Origin: Ruegeria sp. PrR005
GTDB taxonomy: Bacteria; Pseudomonadota; Alphaproteobacteria; Rhodobacterales; Rhodobacteraceae
Direction of reading: 5' to 3'
Assembly: GCF_010500245.1 (NCBI RefSeq)
Contig: NZ_JAAGOX010000011.1
Coordinates: forward strand, 372,001-436,000
Length of the DNA stretch: 64,000 nucleotides
A model generated the notes under the pieces. It saw nothing but the letters and a program-made list of their open reading frames with translations, had not been told where the DNA came from and did no database searches. Shown one piece after another: positions 35,537 through 45,300 of the stretch; within the stretch, counting starts at the first letter, position 1; the number at the start of each line of letters is the position of its first letter. A program made the translations under genes and the position numbers.

Positions 35537-36613
35537 TTGCGCATCACGTTCCTCAGTCCCCGCTCCAACCTTTCGGGTGGCCTGCGCGTGATCGCGGTCT
35601 ATGCCGGGGTGCTGCACGCGCGCGGGCACGAGGTGACGATCGTGACCCCAGCCAAGGCCCGCCTTAGTCGGCAGCAAAGGCTGCGGGCCCTGCTGCGCGG
35701 TCAAGTGTCGGCACCGGCAGAGACAGCCGGACATTTCGAGGGTCTGGGCGTGCCGGTGATCGAGGGGCGCCGCTCTGATTTCCTGTTCGATGCCGGGGAT
35801 ATTCCCGATGGTGACGCGGTGGTGGCGACCTGGTGGGAAACCGCCTTTGCCGCAGCCGCCCTGCCGCCCGAGAAGGGGCGCGGGTTCTACTTCGTGCAGG
35901 GCCACGAGGTGTTCGACTTTCTGCCTTGGCAGATCTCGCGCGCGACCTATTACCTGCCCTTGCGGCAGATCGCAGTGTCGCAATGGCTGTCGCGGATGCT
36001 GGCGGATACATACGGGCTGCCTGCCCCGCCGGTGGTGCCCAATGCCATCGACCATGCCTCCTTTGCCACGCCCGGGCGCAACCGCAATGCCAGCCCAGTC
36101 GTGGGGTTTGTCTATAGTCAGGGCGCGCTGAAAGGCGCGGGCGAGGCGATCGCGGCGCTGCACCACCTGCGCGCACGCTATCCGGATCTGGGGATCGTTG
36201 TCTTTGGCGCCGAACCGCTGGCCGCCGAGCATGCCCTGCCCGAGGGGGCCGCGTTTCACCTGCGCCCCGCCCAGGCGGAGATCCCGGCACTTTATGCCCG
36301 CTGCGACCTGTGGCTGTGTCCCAGCCATTCCGAAGGCTTCGGCCTGCCGATGCTGGAGGCGATGGCCTCGCGCTGCCCGGTGGTAGGCACCCGTGTCGGC
36401 GCGGCCTTTGACCTGATCGAGCCGGGACAGACCGGGCAGTTGTGCGATGCAGGCGATGTCAGTGGACTGGTGCAGGGGGCAGAGGCGATCCTTGACCTTT
36501 CACCAGAGGATTGGCGCGCCATGTCTGATGCCTGCCATGCCCGCGCATCGGGCTTTACCTGGGAAACCTCGTGCGACCAGTTCGAGGCGCTACTGGCCGG
36601 GGGCGCGGGATGA
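35537..36613 (+). CDS. Group 1 (GT4-type) glycosyltransferase
   Basis: A 358-residue glycosyltransferase of the GT-B fold. The N-terminal lobe starts LRITFLSPRSNLSGGLRVIA. The C-terminal nucleotide-sugar lobe has LWLCPSHSEGFGLPMLEAMA, in which the second Glu of an ExxxxxxxE pair contacts the donor. I start at a TTG (35537) because AAGGAG lies about nine bases upstream and the fold begins there; upstream residues look non-coding. It overlaps the next glycosyltransferase by four bases. It is the first gene of the polysaccharide locus and is divergent from xylB. Donor and acceptor are unknown. Confidence 0.88.
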   Translation: MRITFLSPRSNLSGGLRVIAVYAGVLHARGHEVTIVTPAKARLSRQQRLRALLRGQVSAPAETAGHFEGLGVPVIEGRRSDFLFDAGDIPDGDAVVATWWETAFAAAALPPEKGRGFYFVQGHEVFDFLPWQISRATYYLPLRQIAVSQWLSRMLADTYGLPAPPVVPNAIDHASFATPGRNRNASPVVGFVYSQGALKGAGEAIAALHHLRARYPDLGIVVFGAEPLAAEHALPEGAAFHLRPAQAEIPALYARCDLWLCPSHSEGFGLPMLEAMASRCPVVGTRVGAAFDLIEPGQTGQLCDAGDVSGLVQGAEAILDLSPEDWRAMSDACHARASGFTWETSCDQFEALLAGGAG

Positions 36614-37581
36614 GCGCGGCCGTCGACCTGGTCCTGATCGGCCGCAACGAGGGGGCGCGGCTGGAACGCGCCCTACGGTCCGCGCAAGGACAGGCGCGGC
36701 GGCTGGTCTATGTGGATTCGGGTTCGACCGACGGCAGTGTCGCCGCCGCCCGCGCCGCCGGAGCCAGGGTGGTGGAACTGGACATGTCGGTGCCGTTCAG
36801 CGCCGCCCGCGCGCGCAACGCCGGGTTCGAGGCGGCGCAGGCCGACGACCCGGCGCCTTTTGTCCAGTTCATCGACGGCGATTGCGCCCTGGTGCCCGGC
36901 TGGCTGGCCGCCGCCGAGGCGCGGCTGAGCCAGGACATCAGCCTTGGCCTTGTCACCGGTTGGCGGGCGGAGATCGCGCCCGAGGCGAGCCTTTACAACC
37001 GCATCTGCGACCATGAATGGCGCCGTCCCGCCGGGCCGATCCGGGCCTGCGGCGGTGACATGATGGTGCGGGCCGAGGCGTTCCGGCAGGTGGGCGGGTT
37101 CAACCCCGCCGTGATCGCCGCCGAGGATGACGATTTCTGTCTGCGCCTGGCCGCGGCGGGATGGGCGCTGGAACGGCTGCCGCTGGAAATGACCCGCCAC
37201 GACGCCGCGATCACCCGGTTTGGCCAATGGTGGCGGCGGGCGGTGCGGGCCGGGCATGGCTTTGCCCAGGTGGGCGCGCTGCATCCCGGCCATTTCCGGG
37301 CCGAGCGGCGCCGGGTGCTGGCCTATGGCCTGATCCTGCCGCTGATCGCCCTGATCGGCGCGGCGCATGGCCCGGTTGTGCCTGTGCTGGTGGCCGCCCT
37401 TTATGCCCTGTCCTGGCAGCGCAGCGCCCGTGGCTTGCAAACCGAAGGCATGGCACCCGGCGAGGCGCGCGCGCAGGCCGTCTTCCTCACCCTGTCCAAG
37501 TTTCCCAACCTCTTGGGGATGGGCAAGTATTGGCTGACCCGGCTGGCCCGGCGCAGCCCCGAAATCATCGAGTATCAGTGA
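36610..37581 (+). CDS. Family 2 glycosyltransferase
   Basis: A 323-residue GT-A transferase. It has DLVLIGRNEGARLERAL and VDSGSTDGS at the nucleotide-binding start, and the metal-binding FIDGDCALVPGW. The region CGGDMMVRAEAFRQVGGFN and the later EDDDFCLRLAAAGW form the acceptor and catalytic site. Hydrophobic segments near residues 245-270 suggest membrane association. The ATG overlaps the stop of the preceding glycosyltransferase, so the two are co-translated. It probably adds one sugar to the lipid-linked repeat unit. Confidence 0.9.
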   Translation: MSAAVDLVLIGRNEGARLERALRSAQGQARRLVYVDSGSTDGSVAAARAAGARVVELDMSVPFSAARARNAGFEAAQADDPAPFVQFIDGDCALVPGWLAAAEARLSQDISLGLVTGWRAEIAPEASLYNRICDHEWRRPAGPIRACGGDMMVRAEAFRQVGGFNPAVIAAEDDDFCLRLAAAGWALERLPLEMTRHDAAITRFGQWWRRAVRAGHGFAQVGALHPGHFRAERRRVLAYGLILPLIALIGAAHGPVVPVLVAALYALSWQRSARGLQTEGMAPGEARAQAVFLTLSKFPNLLGMGKYWLTRLARRSPEIIEYQ

Positions 37582-37588
37582 GCCGCTT

Positions 37589-39688
37589 ATGACCCGCCCC
37601 CCCCTTCGCATCGGCCTGATCGGCGCCGGATATATCGCCAGCTGGCACGCGGACGCCCTGCGCGCCGCGCCCGAGGTAACGGTGAGCGCGGTCTGCGACC
37701 CCAACCTGGATCTGGCCGAGGGGCTGGCCAATGGCCATGGCGCGCGCGCCTTTGCCAGCGCCGAGGAGATGATCGGCGCCGGGGTCTGCGACGGGGTGCA
37801 TATCCTGACGCCCCCCGACCAGCATCACCCGCTGGCGCTGCAATGCCTGAAGGCGGGCCTGCATGTGCTGGTGGAAAAGCCGGTGGCGCTGAACGCCGCC
37901 CAGACGCAGGAAATCGAGGCGGCGGCGCAGGCCGCGAACCGGCGGTTTCACGCCGGGCACAACTTCCTTGGCTTGCCGAGTTACGAGCGGCTGAAGCGCG
38001 ACATGCGGCGCGGGCGTCTGGGGCGGGTCTCGGGCGCCGAGATCCGCTGGTGCTATCCCTTCGCGCCGCTGCGCTCGGGGCCTTATGGCATCTGGCCGCT
38101 GCGCGAGACCCGCAATCTGCTGCTGGAGCTTGGGCCGCATCTGGTGAGCCTGGCGCAGGATCTGTTCGGTACGGTCGAGATCCAGCATCTGGAGCTGAGC
38201 AAGCCGGTTGCCCTGCCCGGTGCGGGCACGCGCCCGCAGGGCTGGCGCATATTGGCGCGGGCCGGATCGGTTGACCTGACCCTGACCCTGTCGCTGGTCG
38301 AAACGGTCGATGACCGCTCGGTGACGGTGCGCGGGTCTTCGGCCCGCGCCCGGTTGGACCTGGCCGCCGATACGCTGGTGATCGACGGTGAAAACACCGC
38401 CGATCTGGTGGCAAACCCGCTCTGGCGGCAAGTGTCACTGTCGGGGCAGCATCTGGGGCAAGGCGTGGTGAATGCCGCGCGTCAACTTGCGTCGCTCAAT
38501 CGCAAGTCGCCCTATGCACTGAGTTTCAGCGGGCTGGCGCGCGGCGTCTGGGGGCCGCTGGCGCGCGGCGAAGGGGCCGATCCGCGCTGGTCGGGCGCTT
38601 CGGCAGTGGCCGTGATGGCCACGCTCGACGATGTGATGGCCCGCTGCGACTGGCCGGTGGCGACGGTTCCCGCCGCAACCCGGAAACCGGCGCCAAAGGC
38701 GATGGTGATCGGCGGCACCGGGTTCATCGGCCGGGCGCTGACCCGCGAACTGGTGGCGCGCGGCACCGATGTGCGCGTCGTCTCGCGCGGGCGGCGGGGG
38801 CCGTTTGCCGATCTGCCAGACGCGGTTGAAACGGTCTCGCTGTCGCTGACGGATACCGAGGGGTTGACCCGCGCGATGGAGGGGATCGACACGGTCTATA
38901 ACCTCGCCCGTTCGACCGATACCAGCTGGGAAGACTGCCTGAAGAACGATGTCGCCGTGGCCGAGGGGATCGGCCGGGCGGCGTTGGCGGCGAAGGTGCG
39001 GCGGCTGGTCTATACCGGCACCATCGCCAGTTTCGACATGTCCGACCCCAAGGGGCGGATCACCGACGACACGCCCCTGCCCGACGAGATGGAGGAGCGC
39101 AATCTTTATGCCCGGTCCAAGGCGGAATGCGAACACCGGTTGATGGCGCTGCACCGGCAGCACGGTCTGCCGCTGGTGATCGCCCGGCCCGGCATTGTGG
39201 TGGGCGCGGGCGGGCCGTTGCAACACTGGGGCATCGGGCGTTGGCATGGCGCGGGGGCGGTGCGGCTCTGGGGTAACGGGCGCAATCCGCTGCCCTTCGT
39301 GCTGATCGGCGATTGTGTCGACGGGCTGATCCGCTGCGCCGAGACCGAGGGGATCGAGGGGCGCAGTTTCAACCTTGTGGGTCCGCCGCTGATGAGCGGG
39401 CGGGACTATTTCGACGCGATTCACGATGCTCTGGGCGCGCGGCTGAAGGTCAGTTCCGGCAATCTGCACCTGATGTATGCCGCAGATGCGGTGAAGCACC
39501 AGCTCAAGTCACGGGTGCTGCGGCGGAGCGGGCTGACCCGGCCGTCGCGGGCGGACTGGCTGTCGCGGGCGCATCTGACCGCCTTCGACAACAGCCGGGC
39601 AGAGGTCGACCTGGGCTGGCATCCCTGCGCCGACCGGGATGAATTCGTGCGGGTCGCGATCACCGAGGCCGGGCTGTTCGGGTTCTAA
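37589..39688 (+). CDS. Gfo/Idh oxidoreductase fused to NAD-dependent epimerase/dehydratase
   Basis: A 699-residue fusion of two nucleotide-sugar-type enzymes. Residues ~1-355 are a Gfo/Idh/MocA oxidoreductase (IGLIGAGYIASWHADAL, then LVEKPVALNAAQTQEI). Residues ~367-699 are an extended short-chain dehydrogenase with VIGGTGFIGRALTREL near residue 372 and the catalytic Tyr507-xxx-Lys511 (YARSK). The two normally occur as separate proteins. Fusion suggests consecutive oxidation and epimerisation or reduction of one sugar nucleotide for the polysaccharide. It follows the preceding glycosyltransferase by seven bases and converges with the cpsF-type gene with no gap. Confidence 0.88.
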   Translation: MTRPPLRIGLIGAGYIASWHADALRAAPEVTVSAVCDPNLDLAEGLANGHGARAFASAEEMIGAGVCDGVHILTPPDQHHPLALQCLKAGLHVLVEKPVALNAAQTQEIEAAAQAANRRFHAGHNFLGLPSYERLKRDMRRGRLGRVSGAEIRWCYPFAPLRSGPYGIWPLRETRNLLLELGPHLVSLAQDLFGTVEIQHLELSKPVALPGAGTRPQGWRILARAGSVDLTLTLSLVETVDDRSVTVRGSSARARLDLAADTLVIDGENTADLVANPLWRQVSLSGQHLGQGVVNAARQLASLNRKSPYALSFSGLARGVWGPLARGEGADPRWSGASAVAVMATLDDVMARCDWPVATVPAATRKPAPKAMVIGGTGFIGRALTRELVARGTDVRVVSRGRRGPFADLPDAVETVSLSLTDTEGLTRAMEGIDTVYNLARSTDTSWEDCLKNDVAVAEGIGRAALAAKVRRLVYTGTIASFDMSDPKGRITDDTPLPDEMEERNLYARSKAECEHRLMALHRQHGLPLVIARPGIVVGAGGPLQHWGIGRWHGAGAVRLWGNGRNPLPFVLIGDCVDGLIRCAETEGIEGRSFNLVGPPLMSGRDYFDAIHDALGARLKVSSGNLHLMYAADAVKHQLKSRVLRRSGLTRPSRADWLSRAHLTAFDNSRAEVDLGWHPCADRDEFVRVAITEAGLFGF

Positions 39689-40447
39689 TCAGCGACCGGC
39701 GCGGCGCAACCGGCGCGCGGCGGCGACCTGCCCCGGCAGGATCGCGGCGCAGCGGGCATAGCGGGGCACCAGGCGTCGCGGGCTGCTGAGCATCCGCCAG
39801 AGCCATTCCAGCCCCAGCCGCCGCATCCAGCGCGGCGCGCGGATCTGATGGCCGCCGAGAAAATCGAGCCCCGCCCCGACCGAGGCAAAGCCGACGCCCG
39901 GCGCCAGTTCGCGGCCGCGCAGCGCCAGCATCTCTTGTTTCGGCGCCCCCAGCGCCAGAAAGCACAGGCCGACGTCGCGCGCGGCCAGTTCCGACAGAAT
40001 CGCCGCCGCCGCCTCGCCGCCGGGATCGAAACCGTATTCTGGCGCGTGGGTCCAGACCACGCGGAGGCCCGGCGCGCGCGCCTCGAGCACCCGGCGGGCA
40101 TCGGCCAGCGCCTGTTCGGAACTGCCCACTAGCGCCACCGGCACAGTCTCTGCGGCAGCCAGCTCTACCAGCGGGAACACCAGATCGGAGCCCGGCAACA
40201 GCTCGACCGGGCGACCGGCCAGCCGCGACAGGGCGACGATGGGCCGACCGTCGGCCACCACCAGATCCTGCGCCGCATAGGTGCGAGCAAAGGCGGGGTC
40301 GTCGGCCAGCTTGACCAGGTGATCGAGGTTGATCGTTGCCAGCGCGAACCCCTCGCCCGCGCGGAACCGCCGCCGCACCTCGTCCATCAGCGCGGCGCGT
40401 GTCGGCATGTTGACCGTGATGCGATACGGTCCGAAGTCGAATTCCAC
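39689..40447 (-). CDS. WecG/TagA/CpsF-family glycosyltransferase
   Basis: A 252-residue enzyme of the WecG/TagA/CpsF family (GT26). These add an N-acetylmannosamine-type or glucose-type sugar to a lipid-linked sugar early in surface polymer synthesis. It shows ATINLDHLVKLADDPAFARTY, then VADGRPIVALSRLAG, and FLALGAPKQEMLAL, the conserved catalytic region. I start at the GTG at 40447 because GGAGAGG lies six bases upstream; another GTG 16 codons earlier has no such site. It is the only gene on the minus strand in this part of the locus and is divergent from the polymerase-like gene. Confidence 0.9.
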   Translation of the reverse strand: MEFDFGPYRITVNMPTRAALMDEVRRRFRAGEGFALATINLDHLVKLADDPAFARTYAAQDLVVADGRPIVALSRLAGRPVELLPGSDLVFPLVELAAAETVPVALVGSSEQALADARRVLEARAPGLRVVWTHAPEYGFDPGGEAAAAILSELAARDVGLCFLALGAPKQEMLALRGRELAPGVGFASVGAGLDFLGGHQIRAPRWMRRLGLEWLWRMLSSPRRLVPRYARCAAILPGQVAAARRLRRAGR

Positions 40448-40631
40448 CTGACGCCTCTCCTGCTGTTGCGACCTGCTTAGCGGATGCGCGGGCACGATGC
40501 CAAGTCTTGCTGCGAAAGCGTGCCGTTCCTGCCACCGGATCGCCCCATTCGGGCACTATCCCGGGACAGATCCCTGCCGGTCTGATAGGTTCGACCGGCG
40601 TTTGCGACCGGAACCAGCCAGACGGACCTCA

Positions 40632-42095
40632 ATGCCAAACCCAGTCGCCTATATGATGCTGATGCTGTGGCCGCTTGTCTGCGTGACCCTGTTCGCGCGC
40701 CTGCCGGTCAGACGTGCCATTATCTGGGGCATTCTTGGCGGCTATCTGATCCTGCCGCCGGTGGCCGAGTTCGACCTGCCGCTGGTCCCGTCGATGAACA
40801 AGGATTCGATCGCCTCCTTCGCCACGTTTCTGGGCTGCGTGCTGATCGCGCGGCAACCGGTGTCGATGTGGTCGCGGGTCTGGCCTGTGCGCCTGTTGCT
40901 GCTGGGATTCGTACTCTGCGCCGTGCCCACCGTGCTGACCAACCGCGAACCGCTGATCTTTGAGGTGCTGGCGGGCAGCGAGCCGATCCGGTTCATCACC
41001 AATGTCGTGCCCGGGCTCGGGCTGCGCGACATTCTGTCGATCATGATCGGGCAGGTGATCGTGCTCTTGCCCTTCTTTCTGGGCCGGGCGCATCTGTCGG
41101 ACGAGGCAGGTCTGCGGGCGATCATCCTTGCGCTGGCGGCCGCCGGTCTGGCCTATTCCCTGCCGTCGCTGTTCGAGATCACCTTTGCCCCGGTGATCAA
41201 CATCTATGTATACGGGTTCTTCCAGCACGATTTCAATCAGATGATCCGCGAGGGCGGTTTCCGGCCCATCGTGTTCCTGCCGCACGGGCTGTGGCTGGCC
41301 TTTTTCATGGCAACCGCGCTGATCTCGGCCGCAGCGCTGACACGGGTTTCGCAGGACAGCCTGCGCCTGAAATGGGGGTTGACCACGGTCTATCTGGCGC
41401 TGGTCCTGAACGCCTGCAAGAGCCTTGCCGCGCTGATGTATGGCGTGGCGCTGGTGCCTGTGGTGCTGTTCCTGCGGCGCAATACGATCATCCGCCTGGC
41501 CCTGATTATCGCCTTGCTGGCAATCGCCTATCCGGCCCTGCGCAATCTTGGCCTGATTCCGCTCGACTCGATTCTGGAAAAGGCGGCAAGCATCAGCGCC
41601 GAACGCGCCCAGTCGCTGGAATTCCGCTTCACCAATGAGGAACTCCTGCTGGACCGCGCCCATTCCAAACCCTGGTTCGGTTGGGGCGGCTGGGGCCGGA
41701 ACCTGGTGCTGGACCCGGAAACCGGCATGATCGTGACCGTCCCGGATGGCGCTTGGATCATCGTGTTCGGCACCTTTGGCTGGCTGGGTTATATTGCGCA
41801 AATGGGCCTGTTATCCGCGCCGATCATCATGGCGGCGCTTTATGCACGCAAAGCAAAATCAGCGGAGATCTCGAGCTTCGTGCCGCCGATTACGCTCATT
41901 CTGGCCGCAACGATGACGGATATGCTGCTCAATGCCACGCTGACGCCGTTCACCTGGCTTTGCGCCGGGGCGGTGCTGGGCTATTTCGAGCGTCAGCTTT
42001 ACCCGGATTGGAACCGGCGTCGGCGCAGCCTGTTCGGCGCCGGCCCCGCGATTGGCGGCAAGACGCAGCCGGACGCCCGGAAAACCGCCATCTGA
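40632..42095 (+). CDS. O-antigen polymerase/ligase-like membrane protein
   Basis: A 487-residue inner-membrane protein with about 12 hydrophobic segments and a large periplasmic loop (residues ~315-370). The loop includes FRFTNEELLLDRAHSKPW and FGWGGWGRN, a pattern common in Wzy polymerases and WaaL-type ligases. With the Wzx-like and Wzz-like genes downstream it probably polymerises the repeat unit in a Wzx/Wzy-dependent pathway. The ATG at 40632 is where the first membrane segment begins. These proteins are poorly conserved, so polymerase versus ligase cannot be decided here. Confidence 0.8.
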   Translation: MPNPVAYMMLMLWPLVCVTLFARLPVRRAIIWGILGGYLILPPVAEFDLPLVPSMNKDSIASFATFLGCVLIARQPVSMWSRVWPVRLLLLGFVLCAVPTVLTNREPLIFEVLAGSEPIRFITNVVPGLGLRDILSIMIGQVIVLLPFFLGRAHLSDEAGLRAIILALAAAGLAYSLPSLFEITFAPVINIYVYGFFQHDFNQMIREGGFRPIVFLPHGLWLAFFMATALISAAALTRVSQDSLRLKWGLTTVYLALVLNACKSLAALMYGVALVPVVLFLRRNTIIRLALIIALLAIAYPALRNLGLIPLDSILEKAASISAERAQSLEFRFTNEELLLDRAHSKPWFGWGGWGRNLVLDPETGMIVTVPDGAWIIVFGTFGWLGYIAQMGLLSAPIIMAALYARKAKSAEISSFVPPITLILAATMTDMLLNATLTPFTWLCAGAVLGYFERQLYPDWNRRRRSLFGAGPAIGGKTQPDARKTAI

Positions 42096-42358
42096 CAGTG
42101 GCGGCCTTACCTCAAACCGGCCGCAAAAGGCCCATAACTGTCCCTAATCCAGTCACAATCTTCTGGAAAAACAGTGTTTGTCACCAAGTGGGAATAGGAC
42201 ACATTCCAGACCCTTGAGGTTTTGTGGCACTATTACAGGGGTTTAGAAAAAATCAGGGAAATCTGATAAAATTGGAACCTTTTCAGGATCGCTTGCCCCT
42301 GCTTACGGTGTGCGTGGGTTGGCGGGCTGAATAACCAAATGGATCGTTCGGTCAGACC
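42096..42358 (+). promoter_or_regulatory. Likely promoter region of the PKS operon
   Basis: A 263-base gap, more AT-rich than its surroundings in its middle part (about 42150-42285), before the 17-kb operon. It contains a short inverted repeat ATCAG..CTGAT near 42253-42268. I see no ORF and no terminator for the upstream gene. The PKS start codon lacks a strong ribosome-binding site, so translation may be weak or need help. Confidence 0.4.
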
Positions 42359-45300
42359 ATGACAACGCGTACTTCAAAGAGTGAACAGGGCGACATTGCT
42401 GTCGTCGGTATGTCGGTACATGTGCCCGGCGCCGCTTCGGCCGCCGAGTTTTGGGACAATCTCAGGGCGGGGATCGAATCGATCCGGCCGCTGGACGACG
42501 CGGCGCTGCTGGCCGCGGGCGAGCGCCCAGACCTGATGGCGGACCCCAATTATGTCCGCGCGGCGGCGCCGCTGGACGGGTTCGACCGGTTCGATGCCGA
42601 TTTCTTTGGCTTCTCTCCAAAGGAAGCCGCGATTCTGGATCCACAACACCGTCAGTTCCTGGAAACCGCCTGGGAGGCGATGGAAAACGCCGGTCACCCG
42701 CCGGAATCGGTATCCGGGCCAATTGGCGTCTATGCCGGTTGCGGCATGGGCAGCTATTTCTATTTCAACATCTGCTCGAACCCCGGTCTGGTCGATGATG
42801 TGGGCATGTTCCTGTTGCGCCACACCGGCAACGACAAGGATTTCCTGTCGACCCGGGTCAGCCATGTGTTCGACCTGCACGGGCCGAGCGTGAACATCCA
42901 GACCGCCTGTTCCACCTCGCTGGTCGCCATCCACTATGCCTGCAAGGCGCTGCGCGAGGGCGAATGCGACATGGCGCTGGCGGGCGGGTCCACCATCGAA
43001 CTGCCGCAGGGGCGCGGGTACCTTTACAAGGAAAACGAGATCCTCAGCCCCGATGGCCATTGCCATGCTTTCGACCACCGGGCGCAGGGCACCGTGTTCG
43101 GCTCGGGCGCGGGCGTGGTGGCGCTGCGCCGGCTCGAGGACGCGCTGGCCGATGGCGACCATATCTGGGCGGTGATCAAGGGCAGCGCCATCAACAATGA
43201 TGGCGCCGACAAGGCCGGTTATCTGGCGCCCTCGGTCGGTGGTCAGGCGCAGGCGATCAGCGCTGCGCTGACGGCGGCGGATGTGCCCGCCGAGACCATT
43301 GACTACATCGAATGCCACGGCACCGGCACCTATCTGGGCGACCCGATCGAGGTTTCGGCCCTGACCCAGGCCTATCGCGAACAGACCGCCGAGAGCGGGT
43401 TTTGCAAGATCGGTTCGGTCAAGACCAATATCGGCCATCTCGACACCGCCGCCGGGGTCGCGGGCTTTGCCAAGACCGCGCTGGCGCTGCATCACAAGCA
43501 GATCCCGCCGTCGCTGGGGTACGAGGCGCCCAATCCGGCGATTGATTTCGAGACCAGCCCGTTCCGGGTGAACGACCGGCTGAGCGACTGGACCCCGCAC
43601 AAGGGGCCACGCCGGGGCGCGGTCAACAGTCTGGGCGTGGGCGGCACCAACGCGCATGTCATCCTGGAGGAAGCGCCCGAGCGCGCCGCCTCGGAAGAGA
43701 GCGATTTTCCGTTCCAGATCCTGTGCCTGTCGGCACGGTCACGCGCCGCGCTCGATGGCAATGCCAAGGCGCTGGCCGGTTGGCTGCGCGCCAACCCAGA
43801 CGTCAACCTGGCCGATGTGGCCTATACGCTGAAAGAGGGCCGCCGCGGGTTCGAGAAACGCCGCGTGCTGGTGGCCGAAACCGCGCTTGAGGCCGCCGAC
43901 CTGCTGGACCAGGGCGATCCGCGCCGGGTGTTCACCCATGACGCGCTGGGGGCCGGGGCCGATGTGGTGTTCATGTTCCCCGGTGGCGGGGCGCAATATG
44001 CGGGCATGGCGCGCGACCTCTACGAGGTCGAGCCGGTCTTTGCCGAATGGATGGACCGGGGGCTGGCGCATCTGCAAAAGAGCCTCGATTACGACATCCG
44101 CGCCATCTGGCTGCCCGAGGGCGATACCGCCGAGGCCGACGCGCGGCTGAAACAGCCCTCGGTGCAATTGCCGCTGATCATGATCGTGGAATATGCGCTG
44201 GCGCAGCTGTGGCTCAGTTGGGGCGTGCGGCCCGCAGCCCTGGTCGGCCATTCCATGGGCGAGAACACCGCCGCCTGTCTGGCCGGTGTGATCGGATTCG
44301 AGGATTGCATCGACCTGGTGCTGCTGCGCGGACGGCTGTTTGACACTGTGGCGCCGGGCGGCATGCTGTCGATCTCGCTGCCGCTGGACGAGGTACAGGC
44401 GCTGATCGGCGAGGATCTGGACATTGCCAGCGTCAACGCCCCCCGCCTGACCGCTGTCAGCGGCCCGCAGGCGGCACTGGACAGGCTGGCCGAGGTGCTG
44501 CGCGCCCGCGAGGTCGAATATCAGCGCATTCAGATCGACATTGCCGCGCATTCACGGATGCTGGAGCCAATCCTGAAGGAATACGGCGATTTCCTGCGCG
44601 GTCTCACCCTGAGCGCGCCGCAAATCCCGATCCAGTCGAACCGCACCGGCGCGGTGCTGACCGAGGCCCAGGCCACCGACCCCGACTATTGGGTCGCGCA
44701 GTTGCGCAACACGGTCCATTTCGCCGCTTGCATCGACGCCCTGTCCGAGGGTCGCGACCGGGTGTTCCTGGAAGTCGGTCCCGGCAAGGCGCTGAGCTCG
44801 CTGGCGCAGATGTCGCCCGGCGTGTCGCCCGGCCAGGTGCTGAGCAGCCTGCGCCACCCCGATCAGGACATCGCCGATGATGCCTATTTCATGGGGGTTA
44901 TCGGGCGGCTCTGGGCCTGCGGGATCGAGGCCGACTGGCCGCAGATCTGGGGCGAGGCCAAACGTCATCGCCTGCCGCTGCCGACCTATGCGTTCCAGCG
45001 CAGCCGCTATTTCATCGAACCGGGTACCCAGCGGGCGGAAGAACCGCGCGCGGTTCTGACCCGCAGCGACGATCTGGCCGAATGGGGCTGGCGCCCGGTC
45101 TGGCGGCCACGTCTGGCCGAATGCGATATCGACGTCGAGACCGAACTGGATCGGACCGAACCGCTGAACTGGCTGATCTTCCTCGATGCCGGGGGGCTGG
45201 CCGCTAAGGCGGCCGACCGGCTGGAGGCGGCAGGTCACTGGGTGGCGCGGGTCAGCTCCAGCGACAGCTATGTCAAACAGTCCGACACCCGGTTCGAGCT

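Noticed and set aside
42235-42250. A sigma-54-like promoter (TGGCAC) before the PKS
   Set aside because: The -12 element does not match: the position that should be GC after ten bases reads GG, and no activator gene lies nearby.
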